64,000 nucleotides of DNA, from assembly GCA_902633965.1 (NCBI GenBank), contig CACPID010000003.1, forward strand, positions 37,321-101,320, given 5' to 3'. Below the pieces are notes generated by a model that was not told the origin of the DNA, made no database searches, and worked only from the letters and a program-made list of their open reading frames with translations. This document shows positions 1 through 7,220 of the stretch, piece by piece. Origin of the DNA: an uncultured Pelagibacteraceae bacterium. GTDB taxonomy: Bacteria > Pseudomonadota > Alphaproteobacteria > Pelagibacterales > Pelagibacteraceae. Position 1 is the stretch's first letter. The number at the start of each line of letters is the position of its first letter. The translations under genes were made by a program, and so were the position numbers.

Positions 1-575
1 TTTTTTTGGCTTTAACACCAACAGTTGGAAATAAGATCATAAAAGATTTAGATTTTAAAAAAACACATTTGATTATTAGTTTTATTTCAACAACTAAAAT
101 GAGAGATTTAAAAAGATTAGTTAAAGTAAAAGCCAAAATAGTCAGAGCTATACCCTTACCACCCATATCACTCAAAAAAGGTCCAGTACCAATTTTTCCA
201 CCAAATAAAAAGGTTAAAGATTTTTTTAATAAAATAGGAAATACAATTGAAATAAGTAACGAAAATTTATCATTAAATTTTTGGACTACATCTTCTATGA
301 TGGCGCCTTTTTATGAAATTTTAAAACAACTATCATCGTGGTTGGTTCAAAAAGGAATTAAAAAAAAAGATGCTCAAAATTATATAACTTCCTTATTTTT
401 AGCACTTGCAGAAGACGCTTATAAAAAATCTAATGATTTAAAAAAATTAGTAAATGATTCACAAACACCAAAAGGATTAAATGAACAATCTCTCAAAGAA
501 TTAAAAAAGATGGGTTTTTATAACTCACTACATAAAACTTCAGAGGTTATTTTAAAAAGATTAAATAAAAAATAG
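1..575 (+). CDS. Pyrroline-5-carboxylate reductase-like protein (5' end outside window)
   Basis: The reading frame is open to the first base, so this is the C-terminal 190 or so residues of a longer gene; the TTG at base 6 is probably internal. The visible part resembles the ProC family: a Rossmann-edge segment (LTPTVGNKIIKDL, then a hydrophobic strand LIISFIS), and an all-helical C-terminal region ending in TPKGLNEQSLKEL, which matches the family's GGTTxxGLxxL dimerisation motif. Family members reduce pyrroline-5-carboxylate to proline with NAD(P)H. The usual central MPN motif reads AIPLPP here, so the substrate may differ from that of classical ProC. It ends 3 bases before livG and probably shares that operon. 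Family assignment is moderate, exact substrate unknown. Confidence 0.65.
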   Translation, partial: FLALTPTVGNKIIKDLDFKKTHLIISFISTTKMRDLKRLVKVKAKIVRAIPLPPISLKKGPVPIFPPNKKVKDFFNKIGNTIEISNENLSLNFWTTSSMMAPFYEILKQLSSWLVQKGIKKKDAQNYITSLFLALAEDAYKKSNDLKKLVNDSQTPKGLNEQSLKELKKMGFYNSLHKTSEVILKRLNKK

Positions 576-578
576 AGA

Positions 579-1373
579 ATGAGTGAAACAGAAATATTAC
601 ATGTTGAAAATGTTTCAAAATACTTTGGTGGTTTAGCTGCTGTAAATAACTGCTCTCTAAGAATTAAAAAGGGATCTATAACAGGAATAATTGGACCAAA
701 TGGATCAGGAAAGACTACTTTATTTAACCTAATAGCTGGAAATATTAAATCTACAAAAGGAAGTGTTATATTCAATAATGAAAATATAACAAATATTCCA
801 TCTTATCAGCTTTTTTCAAAAGGACTTTTAAGAACATTTCAGATTGCTCACGAGTTTACAAATTTAACAGTCTTAGAAAATTTAATGATGGTACCAAGCA
901 ATCAATCAGGAGAAAATCTTATTACAGCATTAATTAATCCTAAGTTAGTTGAAAAAGAGGAGGTAGAATTAAAAGCAAAAGCTCTAGATGTTATTGAGTT
1001 TTTAAACTTAAAACATCTGTCAAACGAACTTGCTGGGAATTTGTCAGGAGGACAGAAAAAACTTCTTGAACTTGGTAGAACTATGATGGTTGATGCAAAA
1101 CTAGTTTTACTGGATGAGGTTGGAGCCGGAGTAAATAGAACATTGTTAAAAGATTTAGGAACTGCAATTCTTAGGCTAAATAAAGAGAAAGGGTATACGT
1201 TTTGCATGATAGAGCACGATATAGAATTTATAAGCAGAATGTGTGATCCAGTTATTGTAATGTCAGAAGGATCAGTTTTGTTTGAGGGTACTTGTGAAGA
1301 AGTTAAAAAAAATGAAAAAGTAATTGATAGTTATTTAGGGCGGGCAAATCTGAAAAATAAGGACTCGAATTAA
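579..1373 (+). CDS. livG: Branched-chain amino acid-type ABC transporter ATPase LivG
   Basis: This is one of the two ATPases of a Liv-type (HAAT family) importer, acting at the inner face of the cytoplasmic membrane. The Walker A motif GPNGSGKTT lies near residues 39-47, the ABC signature LSGGQKK near 154-160, and Walker B LVLLDEVGAG follows. The long Q-loop to signature insert and the C-terminal YLG are typical of LivG. The 264-residue length is normal. It starts 3 bases after the ProC-like gene and its stop codon overlaps the livF start by one base (TAATG), so translation is probably coupled. The substrate cannot be read from the ATPase; branched-chain amino acids, other amino acids or amides are all possible for this family. 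Confidence 0.92.
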   Translation: MSETEILHVENVSKYFGGLAAVNNCSLRIKKGSITGIIGPNGSGKTTLFNLIAGNIKSTKGSVIFNNENITNIPSYQLFSKGLLRTFQIAHEFTNLTVLENLMMVPSNQSGENLITALINPKLVEKEEVELKAKALDVIEFLNLKHLSNELAGNLSGGQKKLLELGRTMMVDAKLVLLDEVGAGVNRTLLKDLGTAILRLNKEKGYTFCMIEHDIEFISRMCDPVIVMSEGSVLFEGTCEEVKKNEKVIDSYLGRANLKNKDSN

Positions 1374-2080
1374 TGGCTTTTTTTGAGGGTAATCAAATGA
1401 CAGCTGGTTATGGTAATGGACCAGATATTATATCCACCTGCACTATCAAAGTTAACAAAGGTGAAATTGTTGCAATATTAGGACCAAATGGTGCAGGTAA
1501 ATCTACCGCAATGAAAGCAATGCTTGGCTTACTTAATTTAAAATCTGGAAACATTAAGATAAATGGAAAAGATATTTCAAAACTTTCACCACAAGAAAGA
1601 GTTAAATCTGGTATTTCTTTTGTGCCTCAAACAAAAAATGTTTTTTCTGAACTGACAGTAAGAGAAAATTTAGAAGTTGGAGCATTTTTAAGAGAAGATA
1701 ATATTAACGATGTTATTGAGGAAATATATGATCTTTTTCCAATACTAAGAGAAAAAAGTTCTCAAGTGGTTGGACAATTGTCTGGTGGGCAAAGACAACA
1801 GGTTGCTTTGGGTAGAGCTTTAATGATAAGGCCATCAGTATTAATGTTAGATGAGCCAACTGCAGGAGTCTCACCAATAGTAATGGATGAATTATTTCAA
1901 CATATATTGAGAGTAAAAGAGACAAATGTGGGAATAATTATGGTCGAACAAAATGCCAAACAAGCACTAAGCATATCTGATCGAGGCTATGTTCTAGTTA
2001 CTGGACAAAATAAATTTGAAGGTTCTGGAAGTGAACTATTGGAAGATCCAGAAGTAAGAAGATCTTTTCTTGGAGGATAA
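1373..2080 (+). CDS. livF: Branched-chain amino acid-type ABC transporter ATPase LivF
   Basis: The second ATPase of the Liv-type importer. Walker A GPNGAGKST, signature LSGGQRQQ, Walker B VLMLDEPTAGVSP and the LivF-like ending (EDPEVRRSFLGG) are all present in 235 residues, the usual LivF size. It would form a heterodimer with LivG to drive LivH-LivM. The start overlaps the livG stop by one base. Its last codons (Leu-Gly-Gly) also carry the GGAGG ribosome-binding site for livH, so the two genes are packed without spacer. Confidence 0.93.
   Translation: MAFFEGNQMTAGYGNGPDIISTCTIKVNKGEIVAILGPNGAGKSTAMKAMLGLLNLKSGNIKINGKDISKLSPQERVKSGISFVPQTKNVFSELTVRENLEVGAFLREDNINDVIEEIYDLFPILREKSSQVVGQLSGGQRQQVALGRALMIRPSVLMLDEPTAGVSPIVMDELFQHILRVKETNVGIIMVEQNAKQALSISDRGYVLVTGQNKFEGSGSELLEDPEVRRSFLGG
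2072..2076 (+). promoter_or_regulatory. Ribosome-binding site deciding the livH start
   Basis: GGAGG lies inside the last codons of livF, 5 bases ahead of a TTG at 2082. This favours TTG 2082 over the in-frame TTG at 2070, which would place the Shine-Dalgarno sequence inside the coding region. Confidence 0.6.
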
Positions 2081-2081
2081 T

Positions 2082-3092
2082 TTGGAATTATTAAATGCAG
2101 TAATTTTATTATTAAATTACACTGTAATACCAGCAATTACTTATGGATCTCAATTAGCACTAGGTGCAATTTTTGTGACATTAATTTATGGAGTACTTCG
2201 ATTTGCTAATTTTGCAACTGGAGACATGATGTCTTTTGGGACAATGTTCGCTGTTTTACTTACATATTATTTTCAATCAGTTGGAGTTAGACTAGGATTT
2301 TTACCTACAGCATTATTGACACTGCCTTTAGCCATACTTGCTATGATTTTATATATGCTATTTATTGATAAATTTGTTTTTAAATATTACAGAATAAATA
2401 AAAGTGCACCTGTTCAGTTAGCTATGGTTAGTGTTGGTGTAATGTTTGTTACTCAGGCGATCATAAGAATAATTATAGGACCGTTTGACAGAAGATTTAT
2501 GGATGGTGAAAAATTTATACTTAAAGCCTCTGAATTTAAAGAAATGACAGGACTAAGCGAGGGACTTACTATTAAATCTACACAGGCGATAACACTTGTG
2601 GTTACAATTATTTTAGTTTCAACATTATTTTGGTTTTTAAATAAAACTAAAACTGGCACAAGCATGAGAGCTTACTCTGATAATGAAGATTTAGCTTTAC
2701 TATCTGGTATAGACCCTAAAAAAGTTGTTATGATTACTTGGATCATAGCTGGATTTTTGGCGACTGTTGGAGGAGTTTTATACGGCTTAGATAAAAGTTA
2801 TAAACCATTTGTTTATTTTAATAATATGCTTCCAATTTTTGCTGCAGCAATTGTAGGAGGGATCGGTAACCCCTATGGGGCATTTTTAGGTGGTTATGTA
2901 ATAGCATTTGCTGAGATTTTGGTTACTTATGCTTATAAAAAGTTTTTTATTTATTTGTTACCAGAGTTTTTAGAGCCAGATTCTTTGGTACAATTATTAT
3001 CTACAGATTACAAATTTGCAGTTTCTTTTTCAATATTAGTAATAGTCTTGTTATTTAGACCTTCTGGTATTTTCGAGGGAAAAAAAATATGA
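2082..3092 (+). CDS. livH: Branched-chain amino acid-type ABC transporter permease LivH
   Basis: An inner-membrane permease with about eight hydrophobic segments. The region GVLRFANFATGDMMSFG near the N-terminus is the LivH hallmark (family form RFANFAHGDxxxxG), and AAAIVGGIGNPYGAFLGG near residue 265 is the conserved cytoplasmic coupling loop region. A TTG start at 2082 is chosen for its GGAGG at the right spacing; the in-frame TTG at 2070 would add four residues. The gene ends in an ATGA overlap with livM, so the two permease subunits are probably made in equal amounts. Confidence 0.9.
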   Translation: MELLNAVILLLNYTVIPAITYGSQLALGAIFVTLIYGVLRFANFATGDMMSFGTMFAVLLTYYFQSVGVRLGFLPTALLTLPLAILAMILYMLFIDKFVFKYYRINKSAPVQLAMVSVGVMFVTQAIIRIIIGPFDRRFMDGEKFILKASEFKEMTGLSEGLTIKSTQAITLVVTIILVSTLFWFLNKTKTGTSMRAYSDNEDLALLSGIDPKKVVMITWIIAGFLATVGGVLYGLDKSYKPFVYFNNMLPIFAAAIVGGIGNPYGAFLGGYVIAFAEILVTYAYKKFFIYLLPEFLEPDSLVQLLSTDYKFAVSFSILVIVLLFRPSGIFEGKKI

Positions 3093-4465
3093 GAAAATAT
3101 TTTAATATTATAGCTGCTTATTCAATCATGTTATTTTTAATAATCATGGTTGGAATATTTCAATCATGGTCAATTGCATTATCAATTCTTAATTACTGTT
3201 TAATTTCTGCAGTGATGACTATGGGAGCGAATATTCAATGGGGTTACGCAGGTTTAATAAACTTTGGCATCATGGGTTATACAGCTCTTGGTGGGTTAGC
3301 TGTAGTTTTAGTTTCAGTTGCACCTGTTCCTGAAGCTTGGAGTGCGGGAGGATTAAATATTGTAGGTAGTTTAATTTTGATAATTAGTCTGGTTTTAATT
3401 GTAAGATTTTTTTTAAAAAAATATAAAAATCACAAATATAAAAACTATTTTATTACATTTTCGATTATATTTGGGGTAATTTTAATTAGGTTTGTTGCAT
3501 TCCCAGGTATTGAAGCAATTGAAGCAGTTAATCCTGCAAAAACTGGTTTTCTTGGTGGACTTGGAATGCCAGTACTATTTTCTTGGATTATTGGAGCATT
3601 CTTTGCAGCTGGCTTGGCATTTATTGTTGGTAAAATAGCCTTAGGGTTAAGAGCTGACTATCTTGCTATAGCAACATTACTAATTGCTGAGATAGTTGTA
3701 TCAATTATTAAACATGAAGATTGGTTAGCAAGGGGAGTTAAAAATGTAATTGGATTGAAAAGACCAGTTCCCTACGAGATAGATCTACAAACCTCTCCCT
3801 GGTTTATAAATTTAGTTGAAAGAATTCATGAAGGAAAATTAAATTTATTAAGTTCGGTTTCTGATAAAAAAGATATGTTAAACCAATTAGTCATAGATGC
3901 ATCATCTGTGTATGTAAAACTCTGTATGACTGGTTTATTTTTATCAGTGGTTATAATTTTATTAATCCTTACTCAAAAAGCTCTTTATTCACCCTGGGGA
4001 AGAAAAATGAGAGCAATTAGAGATAATGAAGAAGCTGCAGGAGCAATGGGCAAAAATGTAGTTAAGGAGCATTTGCTGATTTTTATTCTAGGATCGGCAA
4101 TTGTTGGTTTGGCGGGCGCAATGATGGTGACTAATGATGGCTTGTTTACCCCTGGAAGCTATAGGCCAATGAGATATACTTTTGTTATTTGGGTAATGGT
4201 AATTGTTGGCGGTACTGGTAATAATTTTGGAGCAATATTAGGTGGATTTGTAGTATGGTTTTTATGGGTAGAAGCAGGACCAATAGCTTTATATTTAATT
4301 AATTTTTTTACTACACATTTAGATGAAACTAATGCATTAAAGGTTCATCTTATTGAGAGTGCACCCTATTTTAGATTTTTAATGATTGGAGTTGGACTAT
4401 TAGTAATAATGAGGTATCGTCCAAAGGGATTAATTCCAGAAAAAATAAACGTCAAAAAAATATGA
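3089..4465 (+). CDS. livM: Branched-chain amino acid-type ABC transporter permease LivM
   Basis: Partner permease of LivH. The motif NIQWGYAGLINFGIMGY near the N-terminus is the LivM counterpart of the LivH signature, and VIVGGTGNNFGAILGG near residue 370 is the conserved cytoplasmic loop. At 458 residues it is longer than many LivM proteins; the extra length is an additional hydrophobic stretch at about residues 90-145 and a polar loop at about 230-270. It starts at an ATGA overlap with livH and ends in a second ATGA overlap with a 22-codon ORF. Confidence 0.92.
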   Translation: MRKYFNIIAAYSIMLFLIIMVGIFQSWSIALSILNYCLISAVMTMGANIQWGYAGLINFGIMGYTALGGLAVVLVSVAPVPEAWSAGGLNIVGSLILIISLVLIVRFFLKKYKNHKYKNYFITFSIIFGVILIRFVAFPGIEAIEAVNPAKTGFLGGLGMPVLFSWIIGAFFAAGLAFIVGKIALGLRADYLAIATLLIAEIVVSIIKHEDWLARGVKNVIGLKRPVPYEIDLQTSPWFINLVERIHEGKLNLLSSVSDKKDMLNQLVIDASSVYVKLCMTGLFLSVVIILLILTQKALYSPWGRKMRAIRDNEEAAGAMGKNVVKEHLLIFILGSAIVGLAGAMMVTNDGLFTPGSYRPMRYTFVIWVMVIVGGTGNNFGAILGGFVVWFLWVEAGPIALYLINFFTTHLDETNALKVHLIESAPYFRFLMIGVGLLVIMRYRPKGLIPEKINVKKI

Positions 4466-4530
4466 AATATATATTACTTGGAATGGCTTTAGCATTTGCG
4501 ATGTATTTAAGTGATAAATACATCTTTTAA
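4462..4530 (+). CDS. Small coupled membrane peptide ORF (22 aa)
   Basis: I do not recognise this ORF. It encodes 22 residues (MKYILLGMALAFAMYLSDKY, then IF), a single hydrophobic segment after a Lys. Its ATG sits in an ATGA overlap with the livM stop and its stop overlaps the next start as TAATG, so it is coupled on both sides and fills the whole gap between livM and the MFS gene. It could be a small membrane subunit or simply a coupling leader that carries ribosomes from livM to the MFS gene. Only the coupling geometry and hydrophobicity support it. Confidence 0.45.
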   Translation: MKYILLGMALAFAMYLSDKYIF

Positions 4531-5702
4531 TGAACAAAAACCTTTTATTATTAACTCTTAGTCAAATTTTTAGTTTTACGGCAGCACCAGTTACCGTTTT
4601 CTTAAGTGGAATAATTGGTTCTCAAATAAGTCCAATTAAATCACTAGCAACTTTACCAATGTCAATTTCTGTAGTGGGTATAGCCGTAGGAGCAATTATT
4701 GCTACCAGGGTAATGAGTTTGATTGGTAGAAAATATGGATTTATATTAGCATCAATTGGTAATACATTATTTTCTATTTTAGCAGCTTACTCTATATACA
4801 GCCAAAACTTTATTTTATTTTGTTTTGCAAATGTATTTATAGGTATTGGAATGGCATTTACACATCAGTATCGTTTCGCAGCTGCTGAAAGTGTTAATAA
4901 AGAGATGGCACCAAAAGCAATATCAATAATATTATTTGGTGGGATCATTTCCGCATTTTTAGGACCAAGTCTAGCAAATTTTTCAAAAGATTTGATTAGT
5001 GAAAACTTATATGTTGGATCATATCTTGCTCTCGCTCTATTAACTTTTATTCCATCAATTCTTTTTTTATTTTATGAAGATAAATCAAAATTTGAAATTA
5101 ATTTACAATATAAAGGAAGAAGCTATATTGAATTAATTTCACAACCAAGATTTTTTCAAGCTGTATGCGCATCAGCATTTGGATATGCAATTATGACATT
5201 TCTTATGACCGCAACTCCAATCAGCATGCATGTAATGGAAAATATGAGTTTAAGCAAAACCAGTATTGTTATTCAGTTTCATGTTGCTTCAATGTTTTTA
5301 CCATCTCTTATGACAGGTTTTTTAATTAAAAAATTTGGTAATAGTAATATTATTTATGCAGGTATATTTCTTTACAGCATTACATTGATTGTAAGTTCTT
5401 TTGATCAAACTTTTTTAAATTATATGATTGCTTTAATATTTTTAGGATTAGGTTGGAACTTTTTGTTTATCTCAGGAACAAGTTTACTTGTTTTGACTTA
5501 TAAAGAAGAGGAAAAATTCAAAGCACAAGGTCTAAATGATTTTGTAGTTTATTCTATACATGCAATAGGTAGTTTATCGGCAGGGATTTTTATTACACTT
5601 ACAAGCTGGAAAATAATGAATTTAATTTGTATTCCTTTTATGCTTTTAATAGTATTGGCAACAGTAAGAGCTGAAATTCACGCAAAAAAAACCCTAGCGT
5701 AA
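4530..5702 (+). CDS. Major facilitator superfamily transporter
   Basis: A 390-residue polytopic protein with roughly twelve hydrophobic segments arranged as two six-helix halves separated by a charged loop (YEDKSKFEINLQYKGRS, about residue 185-200). The motif RVMSLIGRKYG between helices 2 and 3 resembles MFS motif A. MFS proteins are single-polypeptide secondary carriers; whether this one imports or exports, and its substrate, cannot be told. The start codon overlaps the preceding small ORF and it closes the liv operon, so its substrate may relate to that of the ABC system. A shared terminator follows. Confidence 0.85.
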   Translation: MNKNLLLLTLSQIFSFTAAPVTVFLSGIIGSQISPIKSLATLPMSISVVGIAVGAIIATRVMSLIGRKYGFILASIGNTLFSILAAYSIYSQNFILFCFANVFIGIGMAFTHQYRFAAAESVNKEMAPKAISIILFGGIISAFLGPSLANFSKDLISENLYVGSYLALALLTFIPSILFLFYEDKSKFEINLQYKGRSYIELISQPRFFQAVCASAFGYAIMTFLMTATPISMHVMENMSLSKTSIVIQFHVASMFLPSLMTGFLIKKFGNSNIIYAGIFLYSITLIVSSFDQTFLNYMIALIFLGLGWNFLFISGTSLLVLTYKEEEKFKAQGLNDFVVYSIHAIGSLSAGIFITLTSWKIMNLICIPFMLLIVLATVRAEIHAKKTLA

Positions 5703-5722
5703 CTTAACACTAGGGTTTTTAA
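5684..5722. terminator. Bidirectional intrinsic terminator between MFS gene and livK-like gene
   Basis: The arms ACCCTAG (5691-5697) and CTAGGGT (5710-5716) pair perfectly. They are flanked by an A-run (5684-5690) and a T-run (5717-5720), so the hairpin has a U-tract when read from either strand. It lies exactly between two convergent genes, partly inside the last codons of the MFS gene. Confidence 0.85.
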
Positions 5723-5730
5723 ATATAAAA

Positions 5731-6924
5731 CTATCTTTGTTTTTTAGTTTTGAATTTTCCACCTTTTATTTCTTTTTCGAGGAAAGATCCAAAAGCTTCT
5801 CCAACATCAGTAAATTCTACCCCAGTTGCTCCTTCGTAGTTTACAGCTTTACCTTTAGATAGAAGATCTAAAGCTTTTTTAAGTTGACCTGGATAAATTT
5901 TAGTCCCAGGCGCGTTAGCTACTGACATTACATTTTTTTGAATAGTTGCTCTATCTGCTTTACCACCCGCTTGCATAGCTAATGTTATTAAAGCAGCAGC
6001 ATCATAAGATTCTCCTGTGTAAGGTCCAGAAGAGTCAATTCCACCAGCTTTAGCAACTTTTGCAAATACTCCTGCTCCTTTTCCAGTAGATCCTGGTATT
6101 GAACCAAATGATTTATTTAAAGCTTTACCAAAATTATCTGTTAAAGAGTCACCAATCATACCATCAGATAAAATAAAAGTATCAAAAGCTCCAGAGTCAA
6201 GAGATCCTTGAATAATACCTTTACCACCTTGGTCTAAGTAACCAATTACAGCAACAGCATCACCGCCAGCAGAAGCTAAAGTTGCTACTTCAGCTGCATA
6301 ATCTGCTTTTCCATCTTCGTGAGCTGCAGTTGTTGTAACTTTAATACCGTGAGCCTCTACAGCAGCTTTATAAACATCTGCTAAACCTTTTCCGTAGTCA
6401 TTATTTGTATAAGTTATAGCAACACTTTTCACACCTCTATCTTTAGTAATATCTGCTAAAATCTGTCCACCTCTTGCGTCAGATGGGGCAGTTCTAAAAA
6501 AATATCCTTTATCTTCTAAAGTTGTAAGTCCAGGTGATGTTGCTGATGGAGAAATCATAACCACTCCATTTGGAACTGCAACGTTAGATGCAATTGCTCC
6601 TGTAACACCTGAACAGTCCGCACCCATAATTGCTACTACGCCATTAGAAATTAATCCTTCCGCAGCAGAGGTTGCGGCAGCAGAATCTACACAAGTAGAG
6701 TCAGCTCTTTCAACTTTAATTTTTTTTCCACCTAACAATGAACCAGAGTCAGATGCCTCATTGAATGCTAATTCAGCAGATGCAGCCATTGCAGGAGTAA
6801 GAGATTCGATAGGTCCTGTAAAACCTAAAATTATACCCATCTTAATATTTCCGTGCCCATCTGCATATACGTTTGATACTATGCCAGTAAAAAACATACA
6901 TACAGCTATCATTAATTTTTTCAT
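5731..6924 (-). CDS. Liv-type ABC transporter periplasmic binding protein (LivK-like)
   Basis: A 397-residue periplasmic binding protein of the type I fold (Peripla_BP_6 family). It has a signal peptide (MKKLMIAVCMFFTGIVSNVYA, cleavage expected before DGHG), then the ligand-domain start KMGIILGFTGPIESL, and the conserved ISPSATSPGLT segment. A Cys pair (STCVDSA and GADCSGVT) could form a disulfide. It almost certainly feeds LivH-LivM encoded on the opposite strand. Codon use is richer in preferred codons than in its neighbours, as expected for an abundant binding protein. AAGGA precedes the ATG as ribosome-binding site. The ligand is not identifiable by eye. Confidence 0.9.
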   Translation of the reverse strand: MKKLMIAVCMFFTGIVSNVYADGHGNIKMGIILGFTGPIESLTPAMAASAELAFNEASDSGSLLGGKKIKVERADSTCVDSAAATSAAEGLISNGVVAIMGADCSGVTGAIASNVAVPNGVVMISPSATSPGLTTLEDKGYFFRTAPSDARGGQILADITKDRGVKSVAITYTNNDYGKGLADVYKAAVEAHGIKVTTTAAHEDGKADYAAEVATLASAGGDAVAVIGYLDQGGKGIIQGSLDSGAFDTFILSDGMIGDSLTDNFGKALNKSFGSIPGSTGKGAGVFAKVAKAGGIDSSGPYTGESYDAAALITLAMQAGGKADRATIQKNVMSVANAPGTKIYPGQLKKALDLLSKGKAVNYEGATGVEFTDVGEAFGSFLEKEIKGGKFKTKKQR

Positions 6925-7129
6925 AGTTTTCCTTTATTTGTTAACGTTTTATAAAAATATAATTTAATTATGAATATGCGGGTTTTTCAATAAAAATTTA
7001 TTTAATTTTCATATAATAAACATAGATCTAACCACAATTATTGTACGCAAATAGACAAAAATGTAGGTTTTTGACTTTGAGGTTTTAGGTTGATTTTAGG
7101 TTATTAAGATCTAATTTGACTTCATAACT

Positions 7130-7186
7130 ATGAAAATTTCGATTTTAATTCCTATATTTAATGGAAAGACAGTTTTAGTGCCATAA
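7130..7186 (+). pseudogene. Possible 5' remnant of a family 2 glycosyltransferase
   Basis: An 18-codon frame (MKISILIPIFNGKTVLVP, then TAA) reads like the start of a GT2 glycosyltransferase, whose first strand is typically of the form xISIIIPxYNGExxL. After the Asn-Gly the match stops within a few codons. It lies in the 296-base gap upstream of the sugar-enzyme gene, so it may be the scar of a lost glycan gene. The rest of this gap (6925-7129 and 7187-7220) holds the livK-like upstream region on the minus strand and no other feature I can support. Confidence 0.35.
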
Positions 7187-7220
7187 GATGTATTTTAAAA
7201 TATAATTTACTTAGATAAAA

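Noticed and set aside
7060..7110. Repeated TTTAGGTT-like words upstream of the sugar-enzyme gene as a binding-site array
   Set aside because: Only two or three imperfect copies in very AT-rich sequence; not distinguishable from chance.
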